Part shown: positions 7,435 to 16,567 of the stretch, piece after piece | How positions within the stretch are numbered: the stretch's first letter is position 1 | Layout: each line of letters begins with the position of its first letter | DNA from: Verrucomicrobiales bacterium | GTDB taxonomy: Bacteria; Verrucomicrobiota; Verrucomicrobiia; Limisphaerales; UBA9464 | Assembly (NCBI GenBank): GCA_027488845.1 | Contig: JAIYBC010000052.1 | Span: 62,001-126,000, forward strand | Reading direction: 5' to 3' | Length of the DNA stretch: 64,000 nucleotides | Translations under genes and position numbers: made by a program | The notes under the pieces: model-generated | The model's input: the letters and a program-made list of their open reading frames with translations, nothing else | The model's database searches: none | Told to the model about the DNA's origin: nothing

Positions 7435-10400
7435 TCAGGTTCCCGACGGGACCATCGAGTGGGCCACCACGCCCTGGAGCAGCTTGGCGGCGGACGGCAG
7501 GACGTTGCCGAGACGCGCCAGCCCCTCGTTGATCCGCAGGACCGAGGATTCGGCGTTGTGGTCGATGAGTTGGCGGTAGCGTCGGAGGAACTCCTGGCCG
7601 ACGGCGACCTCGGCCGATGGCGGCACCTCGGGCAAGGGCTGTTCCGCGAGCATGCGGCACAGCGTCAGTGCGCCCAGGTTGACCGGATCGGACGCGGGCT
7701 TCTGTTCCGCCCACAGGTCCACCGCCTCGGCCCCGAGCCCCCCGAGCAGAAGGGCCTCGGCCCGTTGACGCCGCAGGATGGGCATATCGGGGAGGTTCCG
7801 CAGCGCCTCGCCCGTCCAGTCGACGGCGAACTCGATGGTCGCAGGCTGGCGCAGGGCGACGATGCCGCCGACCTCCCAGGCCTTGGCATGGCGGGGATTG
7901 AGACCGATCACCTCGTTGAGGAGGGTCAGCGCCTCCACCGTCTTGCCGCGTTGGGCCTCGAGGACCGCGAAGTCCATGCGTGCCCCTTCCGACTGCGGCT
8001 CGTCCTGGAGGGCCTGCCGGTAGGCCTCCGCGGCCGCGTCGTTCTCGCCCAGGTGGCGGAGCGCGTTGCCAAGGCAATGGGTCGGGGCGCCGCGCATCAC
8101 GTCGGCGCGCACCGGCGTGAGGGCGGGACGTCCGCGCAACTGCAGGCATCGGCGCATCGCGTCGGCGCACTCCTTCCAGCGACGGGTCTCCAGGCAGGCC
8201 AAGCCGAGCTGGAACCAGAGCGTCGCCGTCTCATCCGCCGGACGCACGGCGCCGGACGTGAGCAGGTTGACGACGTCGTCGTAGCGCTTCATCTGGAGCA
8301 GGTGGGAGGTGAACTGGGTCATCAGCACCTCGCGCAGCTCTGGGGGCGTCTCCTCGTAGGGGCGTCGAATCATGACCTGGAAGGCCCGGTCGTAGTTCCG
8401 GACCGCCCAGTCCGGCTGGCCGGCCTTCCACAGCTCGAGGCCGAGGTTCATCAGCAGGTTGACGTCGTTCGGGAACTCCTCGTTGGCGAGCTCCAGGAGG
8501 CGGAGGTTCCGGTTCACCTTGTCGCGGCTCTTCACGACCTCGGCCTGGTAGCCGTGGTGGAGTAGACGCGCCTGGCCGAACCGGTTGTCGAGGCCCCACT
8601 GCTGGCGGCGGGTCTCGAGGCTCGCATAGACCTGCTCGTGGACGCGGCTGACGTAGAACAGCGCCGGGGCGTTGCGGAACAGGCGCGGGACCTGACTGAC
8701 CCCCTCGTTCTCGCGTCCGACGTCGGTCAGCGGGAGGCGCCAGGCGATGACGCCGTCCTCGCGGAGGTGGGAACGCAGCGTCTCATGCTGGTCCGGGAGC
8801 AGTTCCTCGTCGGCGTCGAGCACGAGGATCCAGTCGCCGGTGGCGTGGCGGAGGGCCTCGTTGCGGGCGTTGGAGAAGTGGTTGTCCCACGCGCGGAAGT
8901 GGACCTCGGCGCCGTGTTCGCGGGCGATTGCGACCGTGCGGTCGGTGGAGCCGGTGTCGACGAGCACGATCTGGTCGGCCAGGCCGCGGACCGACTCCAG
9001 GCAGCGGCCGAGGAAGCGTTCCTCGTTCTTGGCGATCATGCAGATGGTGAGCCGGGGACGTTCGCCCTCGCGGAACGGGGCCGGGGCGAGGTGGGAGGCC
9101 GGGGTGCCGGGGCGGCCCGGGATGCCGGAGAGGAGCTTCTTCGGCGTCTTCCAGCGGGGGGCGAGGACGGCGGCCTTGCGGGCGCACCGGCGGGCGAGGT
9201 CGAAGTCGCCGGCCTGGACGGCGGCCTCTCCGAGGAACACCCAGGCCTCGGGATGGAAGGGACGGATCCGAAGGGCCTCGATCGCGAGGTTCCAGGCCTC
9301 GGGGATCCTGCCGGCGTTGAGCGCCGCCACGGCGCCATCGAGGCGGCCGAGGTGGGCGACGGCGGGCAGGGTGAAGCCGACCACCGTGGAACGGCGCATC
9401 GCGGCGTCCGCGGCGGCCTCGCGGGCCTTGGTCTCGCGCAGTTCGTGCAGGTGGGCGACCGCGGTGCGCGCGGTCCGCTCCCAGGTCCAGTGGCTCCGGA
9501 CGTGTCGGGCACCCGCGGCGGCGCGTTCCTTCCACGGAGCGGGGTCCGCGGCCACCTCGCGCATCGCGTCGGCGAGCACCCGGGTGTCCGGTTCCAGCAG
9601 CCAGCCACGGTGGTCGAGCTTCATGCCGCTGATCTCGTTGCCGAGCATCACGCGCTGGGAGGGAAGCCGGCGGACGAACTCGTCCGTCGCGAAGTCGTCG
9701 GTCGAGCCGCCGCCGGTGACGATCACCGGCAGGGCGCAGGCCATCGCCTCCAGCACGGGGAGTCCGAAGCCCTCGCCGCGGTAGGGATGCACGAGGCAGT
9801 GGCACGCGGTGTAGAGGCCGGCCATCTCGGCGCCGGACAGCTCGGTGTCGAGATGGAGGATCTCCGGGGCGGCGGGATCGGCCTGCGCGGCGCGGATCCG
9901 GTCGGCGAGGGTCTGCCCGGCGTACACCGAGCCGCCGCCGAAATCCTTGATCACGAGGCAGACGTCGTCCGAGCGGCGGAAGGTCCTGAGGTAGGTGTCC
10001 AGGAGCAGGTCGGCGCCCTTGCGTCCGATGGTGCCGCCGACGAAGAGGAAGCGGAACGACTTGGAGGTCTTGAGCGCGAACGGCGCGGCCTCCGGACGGT
10101 GCAGGGCGGGATCGATGCCCAGCGGGAGGATCCGGAGCCTGGAGTCCGGCACGCCGGCCGCGATGTAGAGGTCGCGGACGTACCGGGTGTAGCACCAGAG
10201 CTGGTCCACGCCGGCGGCGGCCTTGGCCCAGTCGGCCGGGATGGAGCCGAATTCCCAGGGCTGCATCTGGATCCAGGCACCCTGGGCCGGGGCGTCCCAA
10301 CGGGGCGGCCATTCGTGGCGGAGGACGGCCTCGGTCGAGCCCGGGGCGCGGCCTTGGACGTCGCGGGCGAACCGGGCGAGTTCCGGCGGAAGCGAGCGCA

Positions 10401-13400
10401 GGGGTGGGGTCTTCGCGGAAACCGGCGTCGAGCGAACGCCGCCGCAGCGGGCGAGGGCCGTGTGCAGCTCGCGGTTCACGTGGGACAGCGAACCGAAGTC
10501 GAGGAAGGAGCCTTCGATCGCGAGGTTGACCGCCTTGCCGGGATTCGCCGGGGCGGAGCGGTGGAGGTCGACCACCGGGGCGGGCCGAAGCGTCGGCGTA
10601 ACCAGGCGGCGTTCGATCTCCTGCAGGCGGTGGAGGACGATCTCGGCCACGGCCTCGCGGCTGTAGTGGGTGGCCATGTGGACGCGGGCCGCGCGGCCCT
10701 TGGCCCGGGCTTCGTCGCGGTGGGTGAAGACGTGGCGCAGGAGCGTGCGGAGGTGCGGCTCGGACGGGTTGGCCCAACGGTGGCCCTTGTAGTGCCAAAG
10801 CTCGGGCTCCAGTCCGCGGGCCTCGACGATCTCGTAGTCGAGCAGGTAGCCGGTCTGCTCGGACATGAACTCGGTGTTCGCGCTCCAGTTGGTCGCGATC
10901 ACCGGACGCTCCATCAGCATGGCCTCGTGTTGGGGACGTCCCCAGCCTTCGCCGCGGCTCGGCGCGAGGTAGCAGTCGCACGCGAGGTAAAGCGAGGGAA
11001 GCTGCTCGTTGGGCACCTGCTCGGCGATGAGCTCGATGCGGGGCAACGCCTTGTCGCCGAGTCCGAGGGTGGCGGCGAACTCGCGGATGCGCTTCCAGAT
11101 GGCCTCGGCGGGATCGCCGTCGGGCTTGGAGAAGAGGTAGGTGCGGAGCCAGAGGCAGACGTCGTCGGCCGCGGAGAACTCACGCAGGTAGGCGGCGAGC
11201 ATCACGTCCCAGCCCTTCCGCGAGGACCACTCGAAGATGGAGAGGAAGTTGTAGCCGGCCCGGTTCGGCAGCGGATAGGCGGTGTGGAGGGCCGGGTCGA
11301 AGAAGTGGGAATCCACCGCGCCGGGGACGACGACGAGCTTGGAGCGTTCGACCCCGCTGTTGGCGAAGGTCTCCACGTTGAACTGCGACGGGACCCAGAC
11401 CTCGTCCATGCGGTTGCAGGCGGCCACCCACTCGGGGGCGATCCGGTCGGTCTCGAACATCGTGCGTCCGACGCTGCAGTGCGCGTTTTGAAGTCGGACG
11501 AAGCCGCCGGCCGGGTTGTGGGAGATCACGATCCCCTCGTTCAGGGACTCGAACCGGTCGTGCATCCGGAACAGCGATTCCCGTTCGGCCGGCGGGAGGC
11601 CCGCGATGAACTTCTCGGAGCGGACCACCGTGTGGTGCTTGATGCCGAGGTCGATGCGCCTCTCCAACGGCAGGACGAAGTTGATGGCCTCGCTGGCGTA
11701 GCCGGAGGGGTTGAAGATCGGCGCGGCCCAGCGGACCGGCATCCCGAGTTCGACGTCACGGCGACGGATCTGCAGTCCGACGGCGGTCATGACCAGCGTG
11801 TAGCGGCCGTCGTCGTGGGTCGTGGTGCTGTGCCGGTTGAACTTCGGGCGGAAGCCGGCGGCACGCAGGCGCGCGGCGAAGTCGACGTCCTCGCCCTGGT
11901 AGAAGCCGCGGCCGTCGTCCCACTTCACCCGGTCGGCGACGTGGGCCTTCAGCAGGATCAGGCCGCCGGTGACGTACACGTGGTCGTCGTCCTCATCGTA
12001 GTCCAGGAGCACGTGTCCGCGGGGGCCGCCGTGCGTGGCCCAGTCCCAGAACCGGGTGCCGTCGGGGTTGAGGATGCGGACCGCGAGCACCTCCCAGTCG
12101 TCTCCGAAGCGCTGTAGGCCGGCGTGGAAGTCGGCGTGGAAGACGAAGTCGTCGTCGACCACGACGAGGTGGTCGTACTTGGCCGCGGCGGTGAGCACGT
12201 TGCGCATCTCGCCGAGGCGGCCGTTGCGGGCGGCGTCGACGGCCGGGGCCGTGCCGACGCCTTCGGGCAGGTCCGCGGGCGGTTCGCCGCCGACGAGGAT
12301 CTCGAAGGCCGGGATGCCGAGGGCGCGGATCGACTCGATCTCCCGGAGCAGCTTCGCGGGCCGCTTGCCGTTGGTGATGATGAGGAAGGACCAGCCGGGA
12401 AGGCGTTCCTTCGAAGGGGTCCTCACCGTGGCCGGCTGCGGCGCCGGGGCGGGCCGCGGGGTGCCGGAGTCGACCGGAGTCGCGTGGGCGATCCCGAGGG
12501 CGTCCTGGAGCTGGTTCACGATGGCTTCGAGATCGGGGTGGGCGGGGCCGACGGACTGGGCGAGCCGATAGTGCTCGAGGGCGCCGCTGAAGTCGTCCTT
12601 TTCAAGCGCCTGGAGTCCGGCGGCGATGGCCTCTTCCTGGGCGTGCGTCAGCTTCGGGGCGGCGGGCTCGGGCCGGAGCGCGGCGACGCGTTCGGCGATG
12701 ACGGCGTCCTCGGGCAGCCGGCGATGCAGTTCCTCGAAGACCTCCAAGGCGGTGGTCTTGTCGCCGAGCTTCAGCAGGCATTCGCCGAGGACCACGAGCG
12801 CGTCCTCGTTCTCCGGTGCCAGCTTCAGGAGGCGTTCGCAGACCTGGGCGGCCTCGAACCACTGTCCGCGCCGGAACAGCACCTGGGCGAGGAGCGCGAG
12901 GGCGTCCACGCCGTCCGGCTGGACCTCCAGGGCGGCCCGCGCGGCGGCCTCGGCCTTCGCGAGAGGGTCCTCGACCGGCGCCTCCACGGCGCGGCGGTTG
13001 AAGAGCGACGGCGCGAGGGTCTTCGGCTTCGGCGCGGCGGTCGGAGTCGGCTTCGGAGCGGGCAACGGGGCCGGGGCCGGGTTCACCGAGGACGCGGTCC
13101 GGGTGGACGTCTTGGAGGCCTTCGGTGCCACGACCGAAGCGCCGACGCCGGAGGCGGGACGCCAGGTGGCAGCGCCGTCGAGAGCGGTCCGGAACAGCTC
13201 GGCGTAGCGAGCCGCCATGGGTGCCCAGTCGAAGCGTTCGACGACGGCCCGGCGGGCGTTCCGGCCGAGTTCCACGCGGAGTTCCGGATTGTCGCGGAGC
13301 TCGCAGACCGCGTTGAGGAACGAGGGAAGCAGGTACTCGACGAGCTTGGCGTTCCGACCGTCGACCAGGTACTCGGGCACGGTGCCGTTGTCCGTGGTGA

Positions 13401-16400
13401 TGATCGCTCGCTCCATCGCCGCTGCTTCCATCAGGGAGTTGTTGTTGCCCTCCTGGTGGACCGCCGACGAACAGACATAGCAGTCGATCGAGTCGTAGAA
13501 CTTCCGCATGCCCTCGAGGTCGAGGTTCTTGTCGGAGTAGCCGCAGAAGACCAGTTCCACGCCCGGAAGCCGGGTGAGGGGCTGGATGAGGGATTCGAAG
13601 CCCTTGGCCTTGTTGGCGCGGTTGCCGGCCCAGCCGATGCGCAGGCGGCCGTGGCCTGAGATGTCGGCTTTCGTGGACGGACGGAAGAACTCCGTGTCCG
13701 TGCCGTGGGTGACGTAGTGGGTGTTCGGGACGAACGGCTGGAAGAGGCGGGTGAGCCGGTCCGAGACGCAGTGGATCCGCTGGAACTTCGTGTTCAGCAG
13801 CTCCGTGAGGTTGAGGAAGTCCTGGTCGGCCCAGGAACAGACCGAACGGATGCCGGTGATGTACTTCGACGGCGTGCGGATCAGGGCCGGCGCGATCAGG
13901 TTCCACTCCAGCGGATAAAGCAGGTCGTAGTCGTCCTCGTTGTACGGTTGGCCGTGGAACTTGAGGTCGAAGTCGAACTCGTGTCCTAGGCGTTCCTTCA
14001 GGACCTGGCAATGACGGGCGAAGATCCACTTCGGGACGTCCGCCATGAGCATCACGCGCGGCTTCCGGCCGGAGGCCATCCGGCGGGGCGCGACGGAGGC
14101 GGTGGGTGCCGGGGAGACGGAGGCCGGGACGGTCGCGCGGCGGCCGATGTAGACGCGCTTCGGGATGACCTGGGATTCCTCCTGGATCTCCTCAAGACGC
14201 AGGCCGGCGCGCTCGAAGGCGGCGCGGACGTCGGCCTCGGAGAACCGGCTCCGGTACTCGCTCGGACGGCGTTCGGACTCCGGCTTGTTGCGGTCGGCGG
14301 TGTGGTACCGGTTGCCGGGGACCGCGTCGTAGGCGGTGTCGATGATGTCGATGACGAACACGCCGTCCGCGGCGAGCGAAGGCAGGTAGGTCGCGAGGAG
14401 AGCGTCGAGGGAGAAGTTCTCCAGCAGGTGGCACCAGTTCAGCGCCTCGATGACGGCGTAGCGTTCCTTGCCGAGGAGTTTCGGCGCCAACGCGTCGTCG
14501 ACGGCGAGGGTCACCGGGAGCCCGGTCTGGGCGGCGATCTGCTGTCCGGCGGCGATGGCCTTGGGATCGATGTCGGTGCCGTAGAGTCGGGTGAACCCGC
14601 GTTCGGCGAGCCAGAACAGGTTCATGCCCACGCCGGTGCCGATGGACAGGATCGGCCGGTGCGGTGCGACGTTGCGGGCGATCCATTGGCAGGGCTTCAC
14701 GACGTCCCAACGCGAGGCGCGTTCGCGGAAGATGTAGCCGAACCAGGGTTGGGCCCCGTGGTCGGCGATGGCCTTCTCCACAACCGCCGACGGGATCCGG
14801 ATCGCCGGATCGAGGTCGACCTGCGATTCGGCTCTTGCGACACGGCGGGCGACGTAGACGGTGAGGGGAACCGTCTGCTCCCGGGTGTACGTTTCCACGA
14901 TGGAAATCCCCTTTCTCAGGCACGTGGAGCGCACTTCCGCATCGGACATCCTGAATCGAAACTCGGAAGGGCGGCGCTCGGAGACCGGTTTGCCCCAGTC
15001 CGCCGTGTTGTAGGCGTTGTCCGGGTGCTTCGAGTAGGACGCGTCCACCATGTCGAACACGAAGGACCCGCCGGGTTTGAGGCGGCTCAGGTAGGTGTCG
15101 AGGAACACCTCGAAATCCAGTCCCTCGATCAACCGGAGGACGTTGATGCACATCACGACGTCGTAGGTCGCGGATCCGAGATGGATAGGATTCCTGAGGT
15201 CATCCCGCCAAACGCGGACGGAAAGGGAACACGCCCCGATGATCTCGTTCGCGGCGGAAACGGTGGCTGGGTCCGAGTCAAAGCCGTCCAGATTGCGGAA
15301 TCCTTCCTGCTCGAGGAAGAAGAGGTTCATTCCAAGTCCGCAGCCCGGTGACAGGACCGAGGCGGTTGACGGGTGATTGGTGGCGATCCACCGGCCTGTT
15401 GCCATCGCCTCCCAACGTTCACCACGTCGGCGGAACCCTCCCTCCTTGTGCCATGCGTGCAGTCCGTTGCGATCCACTGCGGCGTCCACGACATCCGTTG
15501 GAAGCCGGATCGGCGAGATCTCCGATGGAGCCATGGGCTGACCCGTGGGACGGGTGTTGACTTCGATCGGTGCCGGTGCGGCGGTGGTCCGGGGCGCGGC
15601 GGCGCCGGTCCGGGCCGCGTAGAGGTCGGCGTACTCGGCCATCGTGCAGGCCTTCACGCCACGTCGTTCGGCCAACTCGAAAACCCGGGCCATCATGTCG
15701 AGGTAGCGTTGCACCTCGGCGGCGGTCTGGGGATACGGCGAGGCCCCGGCCAGCAGTTCCACGTTGTGGAACATCATCATCAGCGGGCGGTGGACCCCGT
15801 TCACCGGCGGTTGCGCCAGGACGTGGTCGAGGACGCGGCAAAGCGTGTCGGCGTCGGAGTACCACGGACGGAACCAGATCGGTTCTGCCGGGTTGTTCGA
15901 GGCGACCGTCCCGGTAGGCAGAATCGTCACGGGAACCTCGAGCAGTCCCCCGGTGCCTGGGCAGGAAATGTCCCCCTCGGGTCCCAGGGTGTAGGGCATC
16001 TCCGGGTGCCGTCGGTAGTCCGGACGCTTCTCGCCGCGGCGGCTGGTCCAGCAGATGTGGGGCGTGACCGAGGAATCGATCCGGTAGCCAAGCTCCTGGA
16101 GGATCCGGCCGGTGTGGGGTCCGGCGCCGAAGCGGCCGGCCCGGAAGCTCAGGGGCTGGAAACCGAACTGTTGGCGGAACATCTCGGTCAGCGTCGCCAT
16201 CTTGGCCCGCTCGAGTTCGGCCCCGTATTCCCACTGCATCTCATCCGTCGTGGTGCCGGCGAAGTCCCAGGTCTTGATCTGCGGAACCACGTAATCCCCA
16301 TGGAGATGCGTGGTGAGCTCAACGTCGCGGCAGGCCTTCAGGGCGGCGACGCTCCCGGGGTGCGTCATGACCTCCGGGCTGAGCAGGTAGGTCGGCCGGA

Positions 16401-16548
16401 TGCCGAACCGGGCGAACAGCGGCTGGAGCCGGTCGGGGATGGCCTCGGTCACTCCGCGGAAGGTGAGGGGCGAGGCGGTGCGCCAGGTGGACGACTTGTC
16501 GCACTCGGTGTCGATGGTGACCAGCAGGCGCGGTTCGACGGGGTTCAT
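7435..16548 (-). CDS. giant multidomain deacetylase/methyltransferase/glycosyltransferase, 3037 aa
   Basis: One uninterrupted cytoplasmic-looking protein. Domains from the ATG at 16548: polysaccharide-deacetylase-like NodB fold (1-315; TIDTEC, HLHGD, SFRAGRFG); two tandem class-I methyltransferases (350-570 and 580-805); GT-B glycosyltransferase 1 (830-1125); Pro/Ala linker and TPRs (1195-1350); a GT-A-like domain (1384-1585; VVVDDDFVF); GT-B 2 (1600-1985; PSRGEGWGRPQHEAM); GT-B 3 (2005-2375; YRGEGFGLPVLEAMA); TPR (2385-2465); a GT2 domain (2498-2730; MIAKNEERFLGRCLESV, VDTGSTDRT, LDADEEL); and C-terminal TPRs (2735-2960). A GTG start at 16578 is possible but overlaps the upstream gene. It lies between a second such enzyme and flagellar genes, consistent with building and decorating a glycan on flagellin or another surface structure. 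Confidence 0.85.
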   Translation of the reverse strand: MNPVEPRLLVTIDTECDKSSTWRTASPLTFRGVTEAIPDRLQPLFARFGIRPTYLLSPEVMTHPGSVAALKACRDVELTTHLHGDYVVPQIKTWDFAGTTTDEMQWEYGAELERAKMATLTEMFRQQFGFQPLSFRAGRFGAGPHTGRILQELGYRIDSSVTPHICWTSRRGEKRPDYRRHPEMPYTLGPEGDISCPGTGGLLEVPVTILPTGTVASNNPAEPIWFRPWYSDADTLCRVLDHVLAQPPVNGVHRPLMMMFHNVELLAGASPYPQTAAEVQRYLDMMARVFELAERRGVKACTMAEYADLYAARTGAAAPRTTAAPAPIEVNTRPTGQPMAPSEISPIRLPTDVVDAAVDRNGLHAWHKEGGFRRRGERWEAMATGRWIATNHPSTASVLSPGCGLGMNLFFLEQEGFRNLDGFDSDPATVSAANEIIGACSLSVRVWRDDLRNPIHLGSATYDVVMCINVLRLIEGLDFEVFLDTYLSRLKPGGSFVFDMVDASYSKHPDNAYNTADWGKPVSERRPSEFRFRMSDAEVRSTCLRKGISIVETYTREQTVPLTVYVARRVARAESQVDLDPAIRIPSAVVEKAIADHGAQPWFGYIFRERASRWDVVKPCQWIARNVAPHRPILSIGTGVGMNLFWLAERGFTRLYGTDIDPKAIAAGQQIAAQTGLPVTLAVDDALAPKLLGKERYAVIEALNWCHLLENFSLDALLATYLPSLAADGVFVIDIIDTAYDAVPGNRYHTADRNKPESERRPSEYRSRFSEADVRAAFERAGLRLEEIQEESQVIPKRVYIGRRATVPASVSPAPTASVAPRRMASGRKPRVMLMADVPKWIFARHCQVLKERLGHEFDFDLKFHGQPYNEDDYDLLYPLEWNLIAPALIRTPSKYITGIRSVCSWADQDFLNLTELLNTKFQRIHCVSDRLTRLFQPFVPNTHYVTHGTDTEFFRPSTKADISGHGRLRIGWAGNRANKAKGFESLIQPLTRLPGVELVFCGYSDKNLDLEGMRKFYDSIDCYVCSSAVHQEGNNNSLMEAAAMERAIITTDNGTVPEYLVDGRNAKLVEYLLPSFLNAVCELRDNPELRVELGRNARRAVVERFDWAPMAARYAELFRTALDGAATWRPASGVGASVVAPKASKTSTRTASSVNPAPAPLPAPKPTPTAAPKPKTLAPSLFNRRAVEAPVEDPLAKAEAAARAALEVQPDGVDALALLAQVLFRRGQWFEAAQVCERLLKLAPENEDALVVLGECLLKLGDKTTALEVFEELHRRLPEDAVIAERVAALRPEPAAPKLTHAQEEAIAAGLQALEKDDFSGALEHYRLAQSVGPAHPDLEAIVNQLQDALGIAHATPVDSGTPRPAPAPQPATVRTPSKERLPGWSFLIITNGKRPAKLLREIESIRALGIPAFEILVGGEPPADLPEGVGTAPAVDAARNGRLGEMRNVLTAAAKYDHLVVVDDDFVFHADFHAGLQRFGDDWEVLAVRILNPDGTRFWDWATHGGPRGHVLLDYDEDDDHVYVTGGLILLKAHVADRVKWDDGRGFYQGEDVDFAARLRAAGFRPKFNRHSTTTHDDGRYTLVMTAVGLQIRRRDVELGMPVRWAAPIFNPSGYASEAINFVLPLERRIDLGIKHHTVVRSEKFIAGLPPAERESLFRMHDRFESLNEGIVISHNPAGGFVRLQNAHCSVGRTMFETDRIAPEWVAACNRMDEVWVPSQFNVETFANSGVERSKLVVVPGAVDSHFFDPALHTAYPLPNRAGYNFLSIFEWSSRKGWDVMLAAYLREFSAADDVCLWLRTYLFSKPDGDPAEAIWKRIREFAATLGLGDKALPRIELIAEQVPNEQLPSLYLACDCYLAPSRGEGWGRPQHEAMLMERPVIATNWSANTEFMSEQTGYLLDYEIVEARGLEPELWHYKGHRWANPSEPHLRTLLRHVFTHRDEARAKGRAARVHMATHYSREAVAEIVLHRLQEIERRLVTPTLRPAPVVDLHRSAPANPGKAVNLAIEGSFLDFGSLSHVNRELHTALARCGGVRSTPVSAKTPPLRSLPPELARFARDVQGRAPGSTEAVLRHEWPPRWDAPAQGAWIQMQPWEFGSIPADWAKAAAGVDQLWCYTRYVRDLYIAAGVPDSRLRILPLGIDPALHRPEAAPFALKTSKSFRFLFVGGTIGRKGADLLLDTYLRTFRRSDDVCLVIKDFGGGSVYAGQTLADRIRAAQADPAAPEILHLDTELSGAEMAGLYTACHCLVHPYRGEGFGLPVLEAMACALPVIVTGGGSTDDFATDEFVRRLPSQRVMLGNEISGMKLDHRGWLLEPDTRVLADAMREVAADPAPWKERAAAGARHVRSHWTWERTARTAVAHLHELRETKAREAAADAAMRRSTVVGFTLPAVAHLGRLDGAVAALNAGRIPEAWNLAIEALRIRPFHPEAWVFLGEAAVQAGDFDLARRCARKAAVLAPRWKTPKKLLSGIPGRPGTPASHLAPAPFREGERPRLTICMIAKNEERFLGRCLESVRGLADQIVLVDTGSTDRTVAIAREHGAEVHFRAWDNHFSNARNEALRHATGDWILVLDADEELLPDQHETLRSHLREDGVIAWRLPLTDVGRENEGVSQVPRLFRNAPALFYVSRVHEQVYASLETRRQQWGLDNRFGQARLLHHGYQAEVVKSRDKVNRNLRLLELANEEFPNDVNLLMNLGLELWKAGQPDWAVRNYDRAFQVMIRRPYEETPPELREVLMTQFTSHLLQMKRYDDVVNLLTSGAVRPADETATLWFQLGLACLETRRWKECADAMRRCLQLRGRPALTPVRADVMRGAPTHCLGNALRHLGENDAAAEAYRQALQDEPQSEGARMDFAVLEAQRGKTVEALTLLNEVIGLNPRHAKAWEVGGIVALRQPATIEFAVDWTGEALRNLPDMPILRRQRAEALLLGGLGAEAVDLWAEQKPASDPVNLGALTLCRMLAEQPLPEVPPSAEVAVGQEFLRRYRQLIDHNAESSVLRINEGLARLGNVLPSAAKLLQGVVAHSMVPSGT

Positions 16549-16567
16549 GCTTCGGCTTGAGGTGGGG

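Noticed and set aside
8638-12117. A 1159-codon plus-strand open frame opposite the giant glycosyltransferase.
   Set aside because: It has biased, repetitive composition and lies antisense to clear glycosyltransferase domains, so it is a shadow.
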